A DNA stretch of 64,000 bases, taken from positions 186,001-250,000 of the forward strand of contig NZ_JACIFA010000007.1 in the NCBI RefSeq assembly GCF_014197135.1, in the 5' to 3' direction. The notes below the pieces were generated by a model. It saw only the letters and a program-made list of their open reading frames with translations, was not told the DNA's origin and searched no databases. This DNA comes from Sphingomonas zeae. GTDB taxonomy: Bacteria; Pseudomonadota; Alphaproteobacteria; Sphingomonadales; Sphingomonadaceae. Both the position numbers and the translations under genes were made by a program. Within the stretch, counting starts at the first letter, position 1. Every line of letters begins with the position of its first letter. Of the stretch, positions 17,229 through 26,241 are shown in pieces.

Positions 17229-17818
17229 CAACGCACCCACTGGTCGAGCGTCTTGGCCACCGCCTCCGGCCCCTCATCGGTCGGGACCAGCGCCAGCGGC
17301 TTGTTCGACGGGTCCATCAGATAGACCTGCCGGCTGTGGTTGACGAGATAGCCGCCACCGGGCGACGGATCGCCCTTGGCCGACCACACGGCATAGGCCT
17401 TTTTCACCGCCTCGACCTGGGCAGGCGTGCCGGTCAGCCCGACGATGCGCGGGTCGAAGGCGGCGGCGAAGCGGCCGACCACGGCGGGCGTGTCGCGTTC
17501 GGGGTCGACAGTGATGAAGATGGGGGCAATCTTCTTCGCCTTGGCGGGCGCGCTCTTGTCGAGCAGCTTCAGGCCCGCCGCGATCGCCTGCATATCAGTG
17601 GGGCAGACATCGGGGCAGAAGCTATAGCCGAAATACATGACGCGGTAGCGCCCGGCAAACTCGCGGTCGGTGACGGTCTTGCCTTTCGCGTCGGTCAGCT
17701 GGAACGGCCCGCCGATTTTCGCACCCGCCAACGGGGCCTGCGCCTCGGGCTGGGAGGGGCCGCAACCGGCCAGAGAGAGTGCCAGCGGGGCCAGAGCAGA
17801 CAGGAACAATCGGGTCAT
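17228..17818 (-). CDS. SCO1/SenC family lipoprotein, copper chaperone for cytochrome oxidase
   Basis: Sco proteins deliver copper to, or reduce, the CuA site of cytochrome c oxidase. From the ATG at 17818 the 196-residue protein has a lipobox ending LAGC19, so it should be a lipoprotein anchored at the inner membrane, with a periplasmic thioredoxin fold. The copper ligands C68 and C72 (SFCPDVCP) and the downstream His in VNHSRQVY are all present. An earlier in-frame start at 17869 would destroy the signal peptide. It is followed directly by ycgN-like and ygjP-like genes, and diverges from the ankyrin gene. Confidence 0.92.
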   Translation of the reverse strand: MTRLFLSALAPLALSLAGCGPSQPEAQAPLAGAKIGGPFQLTDAKGKTVTDREFAGRYRVMYFGYSFCPDVCPTDMQAIAAGLKLLDKSAPAKAKKIAPIFITVDPERDTPAVVGRFAAAFDPRIVGLTGTPAQVEAVKKAYAVWSAKGDPSPGGGYLVNHSRQVYLMDPSNKPLALVPTDEGPEAVAKTLDQWVR

Positions 17819-17887
17819 GACGCCGACAGCCTTGCTGTGATAAATCGCTCGGCGCAAGCCATGCTCCATTGCTCAGGATCTCGTTTC

Positions 17888-18487
17888 ATGTCCCTTCGCC
17901 CCTTGGTCGCCGCCGCGCTGCTCGGCGCCTTCGCCACGCCGGTCACGGCCCAGATGATGCAGTCGGAAAGCTACAAATTCCTTCAGGCGGTGCGCGAGGC
18001 GAAGGGCAACGACGTGACCAACATGCTGGACCGGCCGGGCGCCAGCATCATCAACACCCGCGACGTGACGAGCGGCGAGGGCGCATTGCACATCGTCATC
18101 AAGCGTGGCGACGAGACATATCTGCGCTTCCTGCTTCAGAAGGGCGCCGATCCCAACCTGCGGGACGGGCGGGGCAACACGCCGATGCTGCTCGCGGTGT
18201 CGGGCGGGCAACCCGACATGATCCGCATCCTGGCGGCCGCCAAGGCGAACCCGAACATCGCCAATGCCTCGGGCGAAACCCCGCTGATCCGCGCGGTGCA
18301 GCGCCATGACATCGGCATGGTCCGCGAGTTGCTGGCGGCCGGGGCGGACCCCGACATGGCGGACAGTGTCGCCGGGCTCTCGGCTCGCGATTACGCGTCG
18401 CAGGACGCCCGCAATACCGCGATCGCCAAGCTGTTCGCCGACACGCCGAAAAAGACCCGCGCGGCCGTGGCCGGTCCGAAATTCTGA
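17888..18487 (+). CDS. Secreted ankyrin-repeat protein
   Basis: A 199-residue protein with a clear signal peptide (MSLRPLVAAALLGAFATPVTAQ). About four to five ankyrin repeats follow, with strings such as GEGALHIVIKRGDETYLRFLL, GRGNTPMLLAVSGGQPDMIRIL, SGETPLIRAVQRHDIGMVRELL and GADPDMAD. These form a protein-binding surface, presumably in the periplasm; no enzymatic domain is seen. The partner is unknown. I start at ATG 17888 because the signal sequence begins there. Confidence 0.85.
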   Translation: MSLRPLVAAALLGAFATPVTAQMMQSESYKFLQAVREAKGNDVTNMLDRPGASIINTRDVTSGEGALHIVIKRGDETYLRFLLQKGADPNLRDGRGNTPMLLAVSGGQPDMIRILAAAKANPNIANASGETPLIRAVQRHDIGMVRELLAAGADPDMADSVAGLSARDYASQDARNTAIAKLFADTPKKTRAAVAGPKF

Positions 18488-18496
18488 CCTGCACAA

Positions 18497-18567
18497 CTCC
18501 TCCCCAAGCCGTGCTTGGGGGGGCCATCGCGAATGCGATGGTGGAGGGGCCTCGCCGAAGGCGAGGA
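18497..18567. repeat. Divergent palindromic repeat between convergent genes
   Basis: A run of three nested hairpins (CTCCCCAAG-type/CTTGGGGGG, CCATCGCgaaTGCGATGG, CCTCGCCGAAGGCGAGG) fills most of the 92-base gap between the ankyrin gene and the converging DUF1489 gene. It resembles the other intergenic palindromes in organisation and placement, but only loosely in sequence. Confidence 0.6.
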
Positions 18568-18579
18568 ATGCCTATCCCC

Positions 18580-18984
18580 TTAAATCAGTCCCAGCTCCAC
18601 CAGCTTACCCACCAGCACCGGTGGCATCCCATCGATCCCCGACGCCGACCCGCCCAGATCGGGCGGCGCATCCGCCGCCTCCAGATAGCGCCATCCCTGA
18701 TGCGCGCGCCGGGGCAGCGCCTGGACCAGCACCAGCGCGGGATCGATATGGATCGCGCAGCGCCCACCCTCGGCCTCGCCGAAGGACAGGATCGGCGAGC
18801 GCGCGATCAGTTGATGCTTGAGGATCCAGAACAGCGAACCCTGCCCTGCCACTTCCTCATGCCGTTTGGGCAGATAGCGCGTGGTGAGGAACACCGGCCC
18901 TTCCTGCGCCCGTAACTTCAGTCGTTCGGCCAGATGATCGATACTGGCCGCCCCGAACGCGACCTTGGTCAGATGAAGCGCCAT
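18580..18984 (-). CDS. DUF1489 family protein
   Basis: A 134-residue soluble protein of the alphaproteobacterial DUF1489 family, recognised from MALHLTKVAFGA at the N-terminus, VFLTTRYLPKRHEEV and SLFWILKHQLIARSPIL. No catalytic motif or membrane segment is evident, and the family has no assigned function. Upstream lies a 116-base gap with nothing recognisable, then the TraB-like gene on the same strand. Confidence 0.85.
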   Translation of the reverse strand: MALHLTKVAFGAASIDHLAERLKLRAQEGPVFLTTRYLPKRHEEVAGQGSLFWILKHQLIARSPILSFGEAEGGRCAIHIDPALVLVQALPRRAHQGWRYLEAADAPPDLGGSASGIDGMPPVLVGKLVELGLI

Positions 18985-19100
18985 GTCGCAGAGATATGTG
19001 GGGGCGGCTAGGCAGGATGGCTAGGGAGTGCGAAAGTCGCCGGACCAAGACAATTTCTCGTTCATACGCTTGAAGGCGGGAACGATCATGCCATCCGCTC

Positions 19101-19928
19101 TTACGTCACGCGATCGGAGATGGATTGGAGCCATGGACGTAACGCCAGCCAGTGATTGGCTCCGGCTTCGATCAAGACCGTCTTACCCGGTCCGACATGT
19201 GCCTGCAGAACCGCGATGAGCCGTCGGTTGCGTTCGGCCGTCTCGAACGCCACGATGCTGGCGCCGATACCAGTCCCGCAGGGGGTGCCGTTTGCGTCAT
19301 CGAACGAGTCGCCATAGTGGCGTCGATACCAAGCGGCATAATCGAAACCCTCTATGCCATGGACCGTGCGCGCGTCGCGCAACTCCGAATCGAGCGCACC
19401 GCCATCTGCCCCCGCGAACGGATTCACGTGGCGCCGGATCAGATGGGCACCGATGACATCGTCCAAGGTGAACCCCTGCGCGACGCTTGCGGCATAATCC
19501 TCCGCCGCGCTCATGTCCCACCCCCCGAAGCTCGCCCCGGCATCGGATGCCAGCTTGATCGTCGTCGCCAGTTCGTCGGGATGGCCGGATGCCGTCCGTC
19601 TTTGGGCATAACCCACCATTCGCTCCTGATAGCGGGGATCCATGCTCCGGCTCGCGGCAAAGCCCTCGACCAGTGCGTCGGTTGGTTTGTCGCGCGCAAA
19701 AGCATCCTGAAGCAGCGCGCGGGTCGCCGGGTCATCACCATGCCGGACCGCCACGAAGACCAGCGTGCCGCCGCCCTTGAGGTGATAGACTTTGGTCAAA
19801 GGCGGCCGGAAATCGGTCGACGGGGCGCAGGGATCGGCCAGAACCGGTCGCGGTGGGGATGAGGTTGAGGCTGCCAGCGAAGCGGCAGGACTCAGGGCGA
19901 GCAACATCGAGCCGAACACCATCCGCAT
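19101..19928 (-). CDS. Secreted protein, possibly TraB/GumN- or ChaN-like
   Basis: A 275-residue exported protein: signal peptide MRMVFGSMLLALSPAASLAAS, then a domain with a beta-rich GGTLVFVAVRHGDDPATRALL start, TDALVEGF, and a C-terminal AERNRRLIAVLQAHVGPGK/VLIEAGANHW segment. The ERN...VLIEAGANH layout recalls the TraB/GumN and ChaN folds, where a conserved Glu, Arg and His sit near a metal site. The overall match is weak, so I leave the function open. The start at 19928 has GGAAGG upstream; a GTG at 20000 gives no signal peptide at the N-terminus. It lies downstream of rplT but beyond the rplT terminator. Confidence 0.6.
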   Translation of the reverse strand: MRMVFGSMLLALSPAASLAASTSSPPRPVLADPCAPSTDFRPPLTKVYHLKGGGTLVFVAVRHGDDPATRALLQDAFARDKPTDALVEGFAASRSMDPRYQERMVGYAQRRTASGHPDELATTIKLASDAGASFGGWDMSAAEDYAASVAQGFTLDDVIGAHLIRRHVNPFAGADGGALDSELRDARTVHGIEGFDYAAWYRRHYGDSFDDANGTPCGTGIGASIVAFETAERNRRLIAVLQAHVGPGKTVLIEAGANHWLALRPWLQSISDRVT

Positions 19929-20033
19929 CGCGCTATCCTTCCATCGCTGGGCAAGGATCGCGCGCCATCTTGGCAGCAATGAGGCAGTATCGATGTGCAC
20001 TGGATCGGCCAGCGCCGATGCAGGACCAAAGAA

Positions 20034-20065
20034 AAAGGCGCCGGTGGAACCCCACCGACGCCTTT
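20034..20065 (-). terminator. Rho-independent terminator of rpmI-rplT
   Basis: A 14-bp stem with one internal mismatch (AAAGGCGCCGGTGG / CCACCGACGCCTTT on the plus strand), loop of four. On the minus strand it is followed by a T-rich run (CTTTTTCTTT). It lies 34 bases after the rplT stop and ends the ribosomal operon. Confidence 0.88.
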
Positions 20066-20098
20066 CCTGATTTCCGGCGCTTAACCGTCAGTCGCTGT

Positions 20099-20464
20099 TC
20101 AAGCGGCCTGCGGCAGAGCGGCCTTCGCCTGGGCGACGATCGCCTTGAAGGCCTCGCCCTCGTGCATGGCGATGTCGGCCAGGACCTTCCGGTCCAGTTC
20201 GACGCCCGCCAGCTTCAGGCCGTGCATGAACTGCGAATAGGTCAGGCCCTCGGCCCGGACACCGGCGTTGATGCGCTGGATCCACAGACCACGGAAGGTC
20301 CGCTTCTTAACCTTGCGGTCGCGATACGCATATTGACCGGCCTTTTCGACGGCCTGGCGAGCGATGCGGATGGTGTTCTTGCGACGGCCATAATAGCCCT
20401 TCGCCTGTTCCAAAATCCGCTTATGCTTCGCCTTGGTGGTCGTGCCCCGCTTGACGCGTGCCAT
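20099..20464 (-). CDS. rplT: 50S ribosomal protein L20
   Basis: L20 binds 23S rRNA early in large-subunit assembly. The 121-residue product is full length with the typical start [18 protein letters not shown], the basic helix [24 protein letters not shown] (residues ~21-44), and [13 protein letters not shown]. It is the second gene of an rpmI-rplT pair and is followed directly by a strong terminator. In many bacteria infC precedes and pheS-pheT follow this pair; neither is present here. Confidence 0.98.
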   Translation of the reverse strand: MARVKRGTTTKAKHKRILEQAKGYYGRRKNTIRIARQAVEKAGQYAYRDRKVKKRTFRGLWIQRINAGVRAEGLTYSQFMHGLKLAGVELDRKVLADIAMHEGEAFKAIVAQAKAALPQAA

Positions 20465-20485
20465 ATCTTTCTACCCTTCCAGAAA

Positions 20486-20689
20486 TCAGTTCAGGCCGTA
20501 AGGCGCCCAGGCCTTCACGGTCTTGGTGTCGGCATCGGACAGGACCGAGGTGCCGCGGTTCTGGCGGATATACTTGCCGTTATGGCTGATCAGGCGGTGG
20601 CGCTTGCCGGCGACGCCGTGCTTGAGCTTGCCGGTCGCGGTGAGCTTGAAGCGCTTCTTGACGCCGCTCTTGGTCTTGAGCTTGGGCAT
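20486..20689 (-). CDS. rpmI: 50S ribosomal protein L35
   Basis: A 67-residue basic protein beginning [20 protein letters not shown], with the conserved [19 protein letters not shown] region, i.e. full-length L35. The ATG at 20689 has the purine-rich site AAAGGAAAAAA just upstream. An open extension further upstream is out of character and is rejected. The gap to the divergent asmA-like gene (20690-20855) holds the operon promoter and leader; I do not recognise a known autoregulatory structure in it. Confidence 0.98.
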   Translation of the reverse strand: MPKLKTKSGVKKRFKLTATGKLKHGVAGKRHRLISHNGKYIRQNRGTSVLSDADTKTVKAWAPYGLN

Positions 20690-20855
20690 TTTTTTCCTTT
20701 CGCTAGAGCTAAGGCAGAAACGGCCGCGGCAGCCCTGATGGCCGGGCCGTTCGTGACACCTCGCTCGGGAAGCGGGCCGCTTAGACGAAGCCGCGCCGGA
20801 ATGCAACCGATCAACCCCATGGAACCGCCGCTTCGCTCGGGCGCTTGGGGTTTCC

Positions 20856-22973
20856 ATGGATCAGGCGCCTGCGGCCGACAATCCCGCGATTCCTTCCGCT
20901 GCCCGGCCTGGGTGGCGCCGCTGGGCGATCCGCATCGCTATCGGCCTGCTCACCGTCATCGCCGCGATCTGGCTGGTGCTCTTCGTCACCAAGGGGCGGT
21001 TCCTGCGCCACCCCTTCGAATCGATCGTCGGCAAGCTGACCCACCGGACGGTGACGGTCGGCGGCGACTTCCAGCTCTATTTCGCGCCGTGGCGGATCAA
21101 GTTCGTCGCCGAGAAGATCGCGGTTTCCAACCCCGGCTGGGCGACGCGGCCCAATCTGTTCACCGCCGACCGAGTCGATTCGCGAATCGCGCCGCTGTCG
21201 CTGTTGTTCGGCAAGCGGCGCTTCACCTGGCTGGAACTGACCAACGGCGCGGTCGACCTGGAATGGACGCCCGACCACCGCACCAACACATGGACCTTCA
21301 GCGACAAGAAGGGCGGCAAGCGGCTCGAGTTTCCGCGCATCGACGTGGCCGTGGTGAAGGGCACGACGGTGCGCTATCGCGATCCCCGGATGCGGGTGAC
21401 GGCGGACCTGGCGCTGGCCGATTTCCAATCGCAGGACGCGCGCATCGGCCGTGCGGTCGGCGTGCGCGGCAAGGGGGTGATCCGCGAGACGCCCTTCACG
21501 CTCACCGCACAGCTTCTCTCGCCCGACGCCACCGCCAATCGCGGGAAGAACGAGCTGGTCGCCCGGATGCGCGCGGCGGGCAATATCGTCGATGTGACGG
21601 GCACCCTGCCCTCGATCGCCGATGTCGAGAATGTGCCGTTGCGTACCCGCGCGCGGGGCAAGGACCTGTCCACCCTGCTCGAGGTGATCGGCGTCGTCAT
21701 CCCGCGTACCCGCACCTATGACCTTCATGCGCAGCTGGTGAAGGACGGCGACGTCTATCGCTTCACCAAGATGAAGGGGACGTTCGGCGACAGCGATCTG
21801 GCGGGCAAGCTGACCGTCACGCATGGCGAGCGGCTGCACCTCGATTCGACGCTGGCGACCGAAAAGCTCGACATCATCGATGCAGCCCCCTTCATCGGCT
21901 ATAATCCCGATATCGTCGCGACCAAGGGCGCGGAGGCCGCCGCCGCCGCGACGGGTGCAGGGTCGCAGCGGGTGCTGCCCGACGCCGCGCTGCCGATCGC
22001 GACGATGCAGCGGTTCGATGCCGATCTGAAATGGACGATCCGTACCGTGCGGTCGCGGAGGGTGCCGATCTCGAACGTCGACCTGACGCTGGCGCTGGAT
22101 CGCGGCAAATTGACCCTGTCGCCGCTGCGCTTCGCCATGGCGCGCGGGGACGTGTCGTCCGACCTGATATTCGACACGCGCGAGCGGCCCAGCCTGGTCC
22201 GTTACGACATTCGCCTGTCGCCCACCCCGCTCGGCCGGTTGCTGGCAGGATGGGGCGTCGCGGAGGCGGGGACGACCGGCACGGTCAAGGGCCGCGTCCA
22301 GCTGACCGGGCGCGGCGACACCATCCATGATTCGCTGGCCAGCGCGAACGGGCGGATGGCGTTCATCCTACCCGCCGGATCACTCTGGACGGGCAATGCG
22401 CAGCTGGCCGAGCTCGATATCGGCACCTTCGTCCAGAAGATGTTCGAAAAGGAATTGAAGGAGCCGGTTCGCATCAACTGCGGCCTGATCGCCTTCACCG
22501 TACGCGGCGGCGTGGCGGCGGCGGACCCGATCCTGATCGACACGACCAAGAACGTCATCACCGGACGTGGCGGCTTCAGCTTCCGCAACGAGGCGCTCGA
22601 CCTGGCGATCCGCGCCGATGCCAAGACCTTCAGCCTGTTCTCCGGCCAGTCGCCGGTCGGGATCACCGGCAATTTCGCGCATCCAAAGATCGATCCGATC
22701 AGCGGCGACCTGCTGGCGCGCGCGGGCACCGGGCTGGGGCTGGCGGTGGTCGCGACGCCGCTGGCCGGGGTGCTGGCGTTCGTCGATGTCGGTGACGCAA
22801 AGGCGGCGGCGTGCGGTCCCGTCCTGTCGGGCGCACGGGCAAATGCCCAGCGCACCACCAAGGGCGACAAGCGCGACGATGTCGGGCGCGGCACCACCGC
22901 CAAGGCGGAAGATGGAAAGGGCAATCCGGGCGAGGCCAAGGCGCAGCGGAAGAAGTTTCTTGGCATTTTCTGA
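20856..22973 (+). CDS. AsmA family protein (first of two)
   Basis: AsmA-like proteins span from the inner membrane into the periplasm as long beta-groove structures, and are implicated in phospholipid transport to, or assembly of, the outer membrane. The 705-residue product has a short cytoplasmic N-terminus, one membrane helix (about 22-44, [20 protein letters not shown]), then repeated AsmA beta segments ([37 protein letters not shown]-type, [11 protein letters not shown] near the C-terminus). A basic hydrophilic tail (about 660-705) ends FLGIF. It is preceded by divergent rpmI and followed by a small palindrome and nupC. Confidence 0.88.
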   Translation: MDQAPAADNPAIPSAARPGWRRWAIRIAIGLLTVIAAIWLVLFVTKGRFLRHPFESIVGKLTHRTVTVGGDFQLYFAPWRIKFVAEKIAVSNPGWATRPNLFTADRVDSRIAPLSLLFGKRRFTWLELTNGAVDLEWTPDHRTNTWTFSDKKGGKRLEFPRIDVAVVKGTTVRYRDPRMRVTADLALADFQSQDARIGRAVGVRGKGVIRETPFTLTAQLLSPDATANRGKNELVARMRAAGNIVDVTGTLPSIADVENVPLRTRARGKDLSTLLEVIGVVIPRTRTYDLHAQLVKDGDVYRFTKMKGTFGDSDLAGKLTVTHGERLHLDSTLATEKLDIIDAAPFIGYNPDIVATKGAEAAAAATGAGSQRVLPDAALPIATMQRFDADLKWTIRTVRSRRVPISNVDLTLALDRGKLTLSPLRFAMARGDVSSDLIFDTRERPSLVRYDIRLSPTPLGRLLAGWGVAEAGTTGTVKGRVQLTGRGDTIHDSLASANGRMAFILPAGSLWTGNAQLAELDIGTFVQKMFEKELKEPVRINCGLIAFTVRGGVAAADPILIDTTKNVITGRGGFSFRNEALDLAIRADAKTFSLFSGQSPVGITGNFAHPKIDPISGDLLARAGTGLGLAVVATPLAGVLAFVDVGDAKAAACGPVLSGARANAQRTTKGDKRDDVGRGTTAKAEDGKGNPGEAKAQRKKFLGIF

Positions 22974-22995
22974 TCCTCCCCGTGCCGGGGAGGAT
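22973..22995 (+). repeat. Minimal palindromic repeat unit after asmA-like gene
   Basis: A perfect hairpin ATCCTCCCC-GTGCC-GGGGAGGAT beginning on the last base of the stop codon. It is identical to the terminal hairpins of the full repeats at 26242-26374 and 46251-46379, so it looks like a solo unit of the same family. It probably stabilises or ends the asmA-like transcript ahead of nupC. Confidence 0.75.
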
Positions 22996-23120
22996 CGAAA
23001 TTCCCTCTCGATCAAAACTATGGCGGTCGTGCCGCACCTTGCTTATGATCGGCTCCCGCGCAGCCGGGGGGCCGCGTCGTTTCCACCACCCGCCCCAAGC
23101 GGCCCAGTTAAGCAGCGCGC

Positions 23121-24380
23121 ATGAATCGTTTCGCCATCGGTATCGCGGGTATCCTTGTCATTCTGGGCATCGCGGTCGCCCTGTCCACCGATCGCCGGGC
23201 CATCCGCCTGCGCGTCGTCGGCGCCGCCTTCGCGCTCCAGGCGGGGATCGCGATCCTCGTCCTCTATGTCCCCTGGGGCAAGCGGGTGCTGCAATGGCTG
23301 TCCGGCGGCGTGGCGGGCCTGCTCGGCTATGCGAACGAGGGGACCAAGTTCCTGTTCGGCGCGCTGGCGTCCGATCCGCTGGGCCGCAACTTCGCGATCC
23401 AGGCGCTGCCCGTCATCATCTTCTTCGCCGCGCTCGTCTCGATCCTCTATTATCTGGGGATCATGCAGCTGGTCGTGCGCTGGCTGGGCGGCGCGATCGA
23501 GAAGGTCATCGGCGTGTCGAAGGTCGAATCGCTCTGTGCGGCGGCCAACGTCTTTGTCGGCCAGTCCGAATCGCCGCTGGTCATCCGCCCCTATCTGGCG
23601 GGGCTGACCCCGGCGCAGCTGTTCACCGTGATGACCAGCGGCATGGCGGGCGTGGCGGGCACCATCCTGGCCGCCTATGCCTCGATGGGGATTTCGATCG
23701 AATATCTGCTGGCGGCCAGCTTCATGGCGGCGCCCGGCGGCATCCTGATGGCCAAGATCATCATGCCCGACCGGATCGAGCCGCCCGCGGGCCAGTTGCC
23801 GCTGGGCGACGTGATCGAGGACGAGAAGATCGCACTGGCCGAGGCCACGCATGACGAGGAAAAGCCCGCCAACATCATCATGGCGGCCGCCCAAGGCGCG
23901 CAGACCGGCGTGAAGCTGGCCGTGGCGGTCGGCGCAATGGTGCTGGCCTTCGTCGCGCTGGTCGCGCTGGCCAACGGGTTGCTGGGCGGACTGGGCAATC
24001 TGGTCGGCGTGCCGGGGCTCAGCTTCCAGGCGCTGCTGGGCTATGTCTTCCAGCCGATCATGGCGCTGCTCAACGTGCCGTGGAACGAGGCGGGGATCGC
24101 AGGCGGCCTGTTCGGCGAGAAGATCGTGCTCAACGAGTTCGTCGCCTATATCGATCTGGGCAAGCAGGCGGCGCAATTGTCACCGCGCACCGTCGCGGTC
24201 GTCACCTTCGCGCTGTGCGGCTTCGCCAATTTCTCGTCGATCGCGATCCAGATGGCCGTGACCGGCAGCCTGGCGCCCAACCAGCGCCCGACCATCGCGC
24301 GTCTGGGCATCCGCGCGCTGGTCGCGGGGAGCCTGGCCAATCTGATGTCGGCCGCGCTGGCAGGCCTGCTGATCGCTTGA
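23121..24380 (+). CDS. Concentrative nucleoside transporter (CNT/NupC family)
   Basis: Inner-membrane nucleoside/proton or sodium symporter. The 419-residue protein has the CNT layout: N-terminal helices, the Gate domain with [20 protein letters not shown], the substrate motif region [19 protein letters not shown], and the C-terminal [12 protein letters not shown] and [14 protein letters not shown] segments that bind the nucleoside in structures of the family. Between 23775 and 23880 it has a charged loop ([19 protein letters not shown]). No clear Shine-Dalgarno is seen before the ATG. It is followed by a full palindromic repeat. Confidence 0.95.
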   Translation: MNRFAIGIAGILVILGIAVALSTDRRAIRLRVVGAAFALQAGIAILVLYVPWGKRVLQWLSGGVAGLLGYANEGTKFLFGALASDPLGRNFAIQALPVIIFFAALVSILYYLGIMQLVVRWLGGAIEKVIGVSKVESLCAAANVFVGQSESPLVIRPYLAGLTPAQLFTVMTSGMAGVAGTILAAYASMGISIEYLLAASFMAAPGGILMAKIIMPDRIEPPAGQLPLGDVIEDEKIALAEATHDEEKPANIIMAAAQGAQTGVKLAVAVGAMVLAFVALVALANGLLGGLGNLVGVPGLSFQALLGYVFQPIMALLNVPWNEAGIAGGLFGEKIVLNEFVAYIDLGKQAAQLSPRTVAVVTFALCGFANFSSIAIQMAVTGSLAPNQRPTIARLGIRALVAGSLANLMSAALAGLLIA

Positions 24381-24386
24381 ATTTTC

Positions 24387-24516
24387 AATCCTCCCCGGCA
24401 CGGGGAGGTGGCAGCGCATAGCGCTGACGGAGGGGGGCTTCCACACAGGTCGCCCTTTGCGGCGAGCCCCCTTCACCAGCCTCCGGCTGGTCCCCCTCCC
24501 CGGTCCGGGGAGGAAT
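24387..24516. repeat. Full-length palindromic intergenic repeat (copy 1)
   Basis: About 130 bp bounded by hairpins CCTCCCCGgcaCGGGGAGG and CCTCCCCGgtcCGGGGAGG. Inside are the shared strings GTGGCAGCGC...GCTGACGGAGGGGGGC and CCAGCCTCCGGCTGG. It has the same architecture as 26242-26374 and 46251-46379, so it is a dispersed element rather than a local terminator. It lies downstream of nupC, before two small ORFs on the same strand. A weak -35/-10 pair (TTGATC 24523-24528, TATTGG 24545-24550) follows it. Confidence 0.85.
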
Positions 24517-24595
24517 TTGGGGTTGATCCCCATCGCAAGCGCGCTATTGGCGCCCCGTCGGCCGCAACCGTGGCCGACCCACACACAGGAACACA

Positions 24596-24706
24596 ATGCC
24601 CCGATCTAGTCCCTTGTCCGGCGACGAGGACAGTAGACGCTTCGGCGTCCACGTTCTTGCCGACCGTCTGACGGGCCTGACGGGGTCGCCGATGACGGCC
24701 CGCTAG
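24596..24706 (+). CDS. Small ORF 1 (36 residues), possible leader peptide
   Basis: An ATG with AGGAAC a few bases upstream opens a 36-codon frame ending in TAG. The product starts MPRSSPLSGDEDSRRFG and ends TGSPMTAR; I recognise no family. Within it the mRNA can form the very stable UUCG tetraloop hairpin GACGC-TTCG-GCGTC (24636-24649), and further GC-rich pairing is possible to 24720. The combination of a short translated frame with strong RNA structure, ahead of a second small ORF and a porin gene, suggests a translated regulatory leader. It could also be a structured RNA with incidental codons. Confidence 0.4.
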   Translation: MPRSSPLSGDEDSRRFGVHVLADRLTGLTGSPMTAR

Positions 24707-24765
24707 AGCCGTTCCTCGCCGACCTTCCGCCGGGCTCGACCACACGAACCCGAAGGAGGTCTGCC

Positions 24766-24912
24766 ATGACCCGTACCCTGTTCCGCGCGCATGTCCGCGC
24801 CCAGTCCCTTGCCATCGTGATGGCGAGCGTCCCCCGTGAACGCGCGCGCCTGCTGCGCCTGCTGTCGACCACCCGGCCCCAGGCGATGCGCCGCACCCGC
24901 CCGTCGGCCTGA
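24766..24912 (+). CDS. Small ORF 2 (48 residues), Arg-rich small protein
   Basis: The start ATG is preceded by a perfect AAGGAGGT Shine-Dalgarno at 7-base spacing, one of the best in the window, which argues strongly that it is translated. The 48-residue product begins MTRTLFRAHVRAQSLAIVM and is rich in Arg (12 residues), with a short amphipathic middle and no signal peptide or Cys. It ends 15 bases before the porin start, so it is probably co-transcribed. I recognise no homologue. A small regulator of metal or porin expression is one speculative role. Confidence 0.6.
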   Translation: MTRTLFRAHVRAQSLAIVMASVPRERARLLRLLSTTRPQAMRRTRPSA

Positions 24913-24927
24913 TCCGGGAATAGCATC

Positions 24928-26241
24928 ATGATCCGTATTGTTTCGCGGGCTGCGCTGTGCGGCCTGTTCCTCGTCGCGCGCACCGCGTTCGCGCAGGACA
25001 CCCAGCCGCAGGATTTCGCGATCCACGGCCAGGCGACGCTGGTCGCGCAGGGCGTGGGCGGCTTTTCCTCGCCCTATACCGGCACCAACAGCCTGACCCC
25101 GCGCCAGCTGAAGGAGACGACCGACGTCACCGCCTTTATCGGCGTACGTCCCTGGAGCGGGGGCGAGCTGTGGGTGAATCCGGAGATCGACCAGGGCTTC
25201 GGCCTGTCCAACACGCTGGGCGTCGCCGGTTTCCCCAGTGCCGAGGCCTATAAGGTCGGCAAGGCCGAACCCTATTTCCGGCTGCAACGCGCCTTTTTCC
25301 GCCAGACCTTCGGCCTGGGCGGTGCGCGCGAGTCGGTAGCGGGAGTCGCCAACCAGCTGGGCGGATCGCGATCGGTCGACCGGATCGTGCTGACCATCGG
25401 CAAGTTCGGCGTCGGTGATATCTTCGACACCAACCCTTATGCCCATGATCCGCGCGGCGATTTCCTCAACTGGTCGGCGATCGATACCGGCAGCTTCGAC
25501 TACGCTGCCGATGCCTGGGGCTATACCACCGGGCTAGCCGCCGAACTCTATCGCGGCGACTGGACGTGGCGTGCCGGACTGTTCAACCTGTCGACCGTGC
25601 CCAACGGCGAACGGCTGGAACATGGTTTCGGCCAGTATCAGATCGATGCCGAGGTCGAGCATCGCCACCAGGTCGCGGGGCGGCCCGGATCGGTGCGCGT
25701 CGGCCTGTTCCGCAATCGCGGCAATTTCAGCCGCTTCGACGAGGCGCTGGCCTATGCCGCCGCGAGCCGAAGCGCGGTCGATCCGTCCTTCACCCGGCGG
25801 CGAATGACGCGGATGGGCGGCTATATGAATATGGACCAGGCGCTGACCGACACGCTGGGCCTGTTCGCCCGGATCGGGGTCAGCGATGGATCGATCGAGC
25901 CTTATGACTTCACCGATATCGACCGGACGGCGCAGATCGGCGGATCGCTCGGTGGCAAGGGCTGGGGTCGGGCGCAGGACCGGGTCGGTCTGGCGCTGAT
26001 CGCCAACGGGATTTCGGCCGAACATCGCCGCTATCTGGCGGCGGGCGGTCTGGGCGTGCTGGTCGGCGACGGCAAGCTGCCCAACGCAGGCGCGGAGGAG
26101 ATCGCCGAAGTCTATTATGACGTGTCGCTGTCCCGCGCGCTGGCGGTGACGCTGGACGCGCAATATGTGGAGAACCCGGGATACAACCGCGATCGCGGGC
26201 CTGCCGAGGTGTTTGCGCTGCGCGTCCACGGGGCGTTCTAA
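24928..26241 (+). CDS. OprB-family (carbohydrate-selective type) outer membrane porin
   Basis: A 437-residue exported protein: signal peptide ending ARTAFAQ (about residue 22), then a beta-barrel rich in aromatic/Gly strands and ending in Phe (RVHGAF), as outer-membrane proteins do. Strings such as DFAIHGQATLVAQG, GELWVNPEIDQGFGLSNT, FRLQRAFFRQTFGLGG and TIGKFGVGDIFDTNPYAHDPRGDFLNW are typical of the OprB family. That family includes sugar porins and MnoP, a manganese channel paired with MntH in Bradyrhizobium. The substrate here is open. It probably shares a transcript with the two preceding small ORFs. Confidence 0.85.
   Translation: MIRIVSRAALCGLFLVARTAFAQDTQPQDFAIHGQATLVAQGVGGFSSPYTGTNSLTPRQLKETTDVTAFIGVRPWSGGELWVNPEIDQGFGLSNTLGVAGFPSAEAYKVGKAEPYFRLQRAFFRQTFGLGGARESVAGVANQLGGSRSVDRIVLTIGKFGVGDIFDTNPYAHDPRGDFLNWSAIDTGSFDYAADAWGYTTGLAAELYRGDWTWRAGLFNLSTVPNGERLEHGFGQYQIDAEVEHRHQVAGRPGSVRVGLFRNRGNFSRFDEALAYAAASRSAVDPSFTRRRMTRMGGYMNMDQALTDTLGLFARIGVSDGSIEPYDFTDIDRTAQIGGSLGGKGWGRAQDRVGLALIANGISAEHRRYLAAGGLGVLVGDGKLPNAGAEEIAEVYYDVSLSRALAVTLDAQYVENPGYNRDRGPAEVFALRVHGAF

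Noticed and set aside
17336-17887. N-terminal extension of the ankyrin protein back to 17336
   Set aside because: The extension is antisense to the sco gene, lacks repeats, and would bury the signal peptide that begins at 17888.
24387-24516. Possible CRISPR or tandem array in the GC-rich repeats
   Set aside because: The repeats are single, dispersed inverted elements with internal hairpins. There is no periodic direct repeat with spacers and no cas genes.
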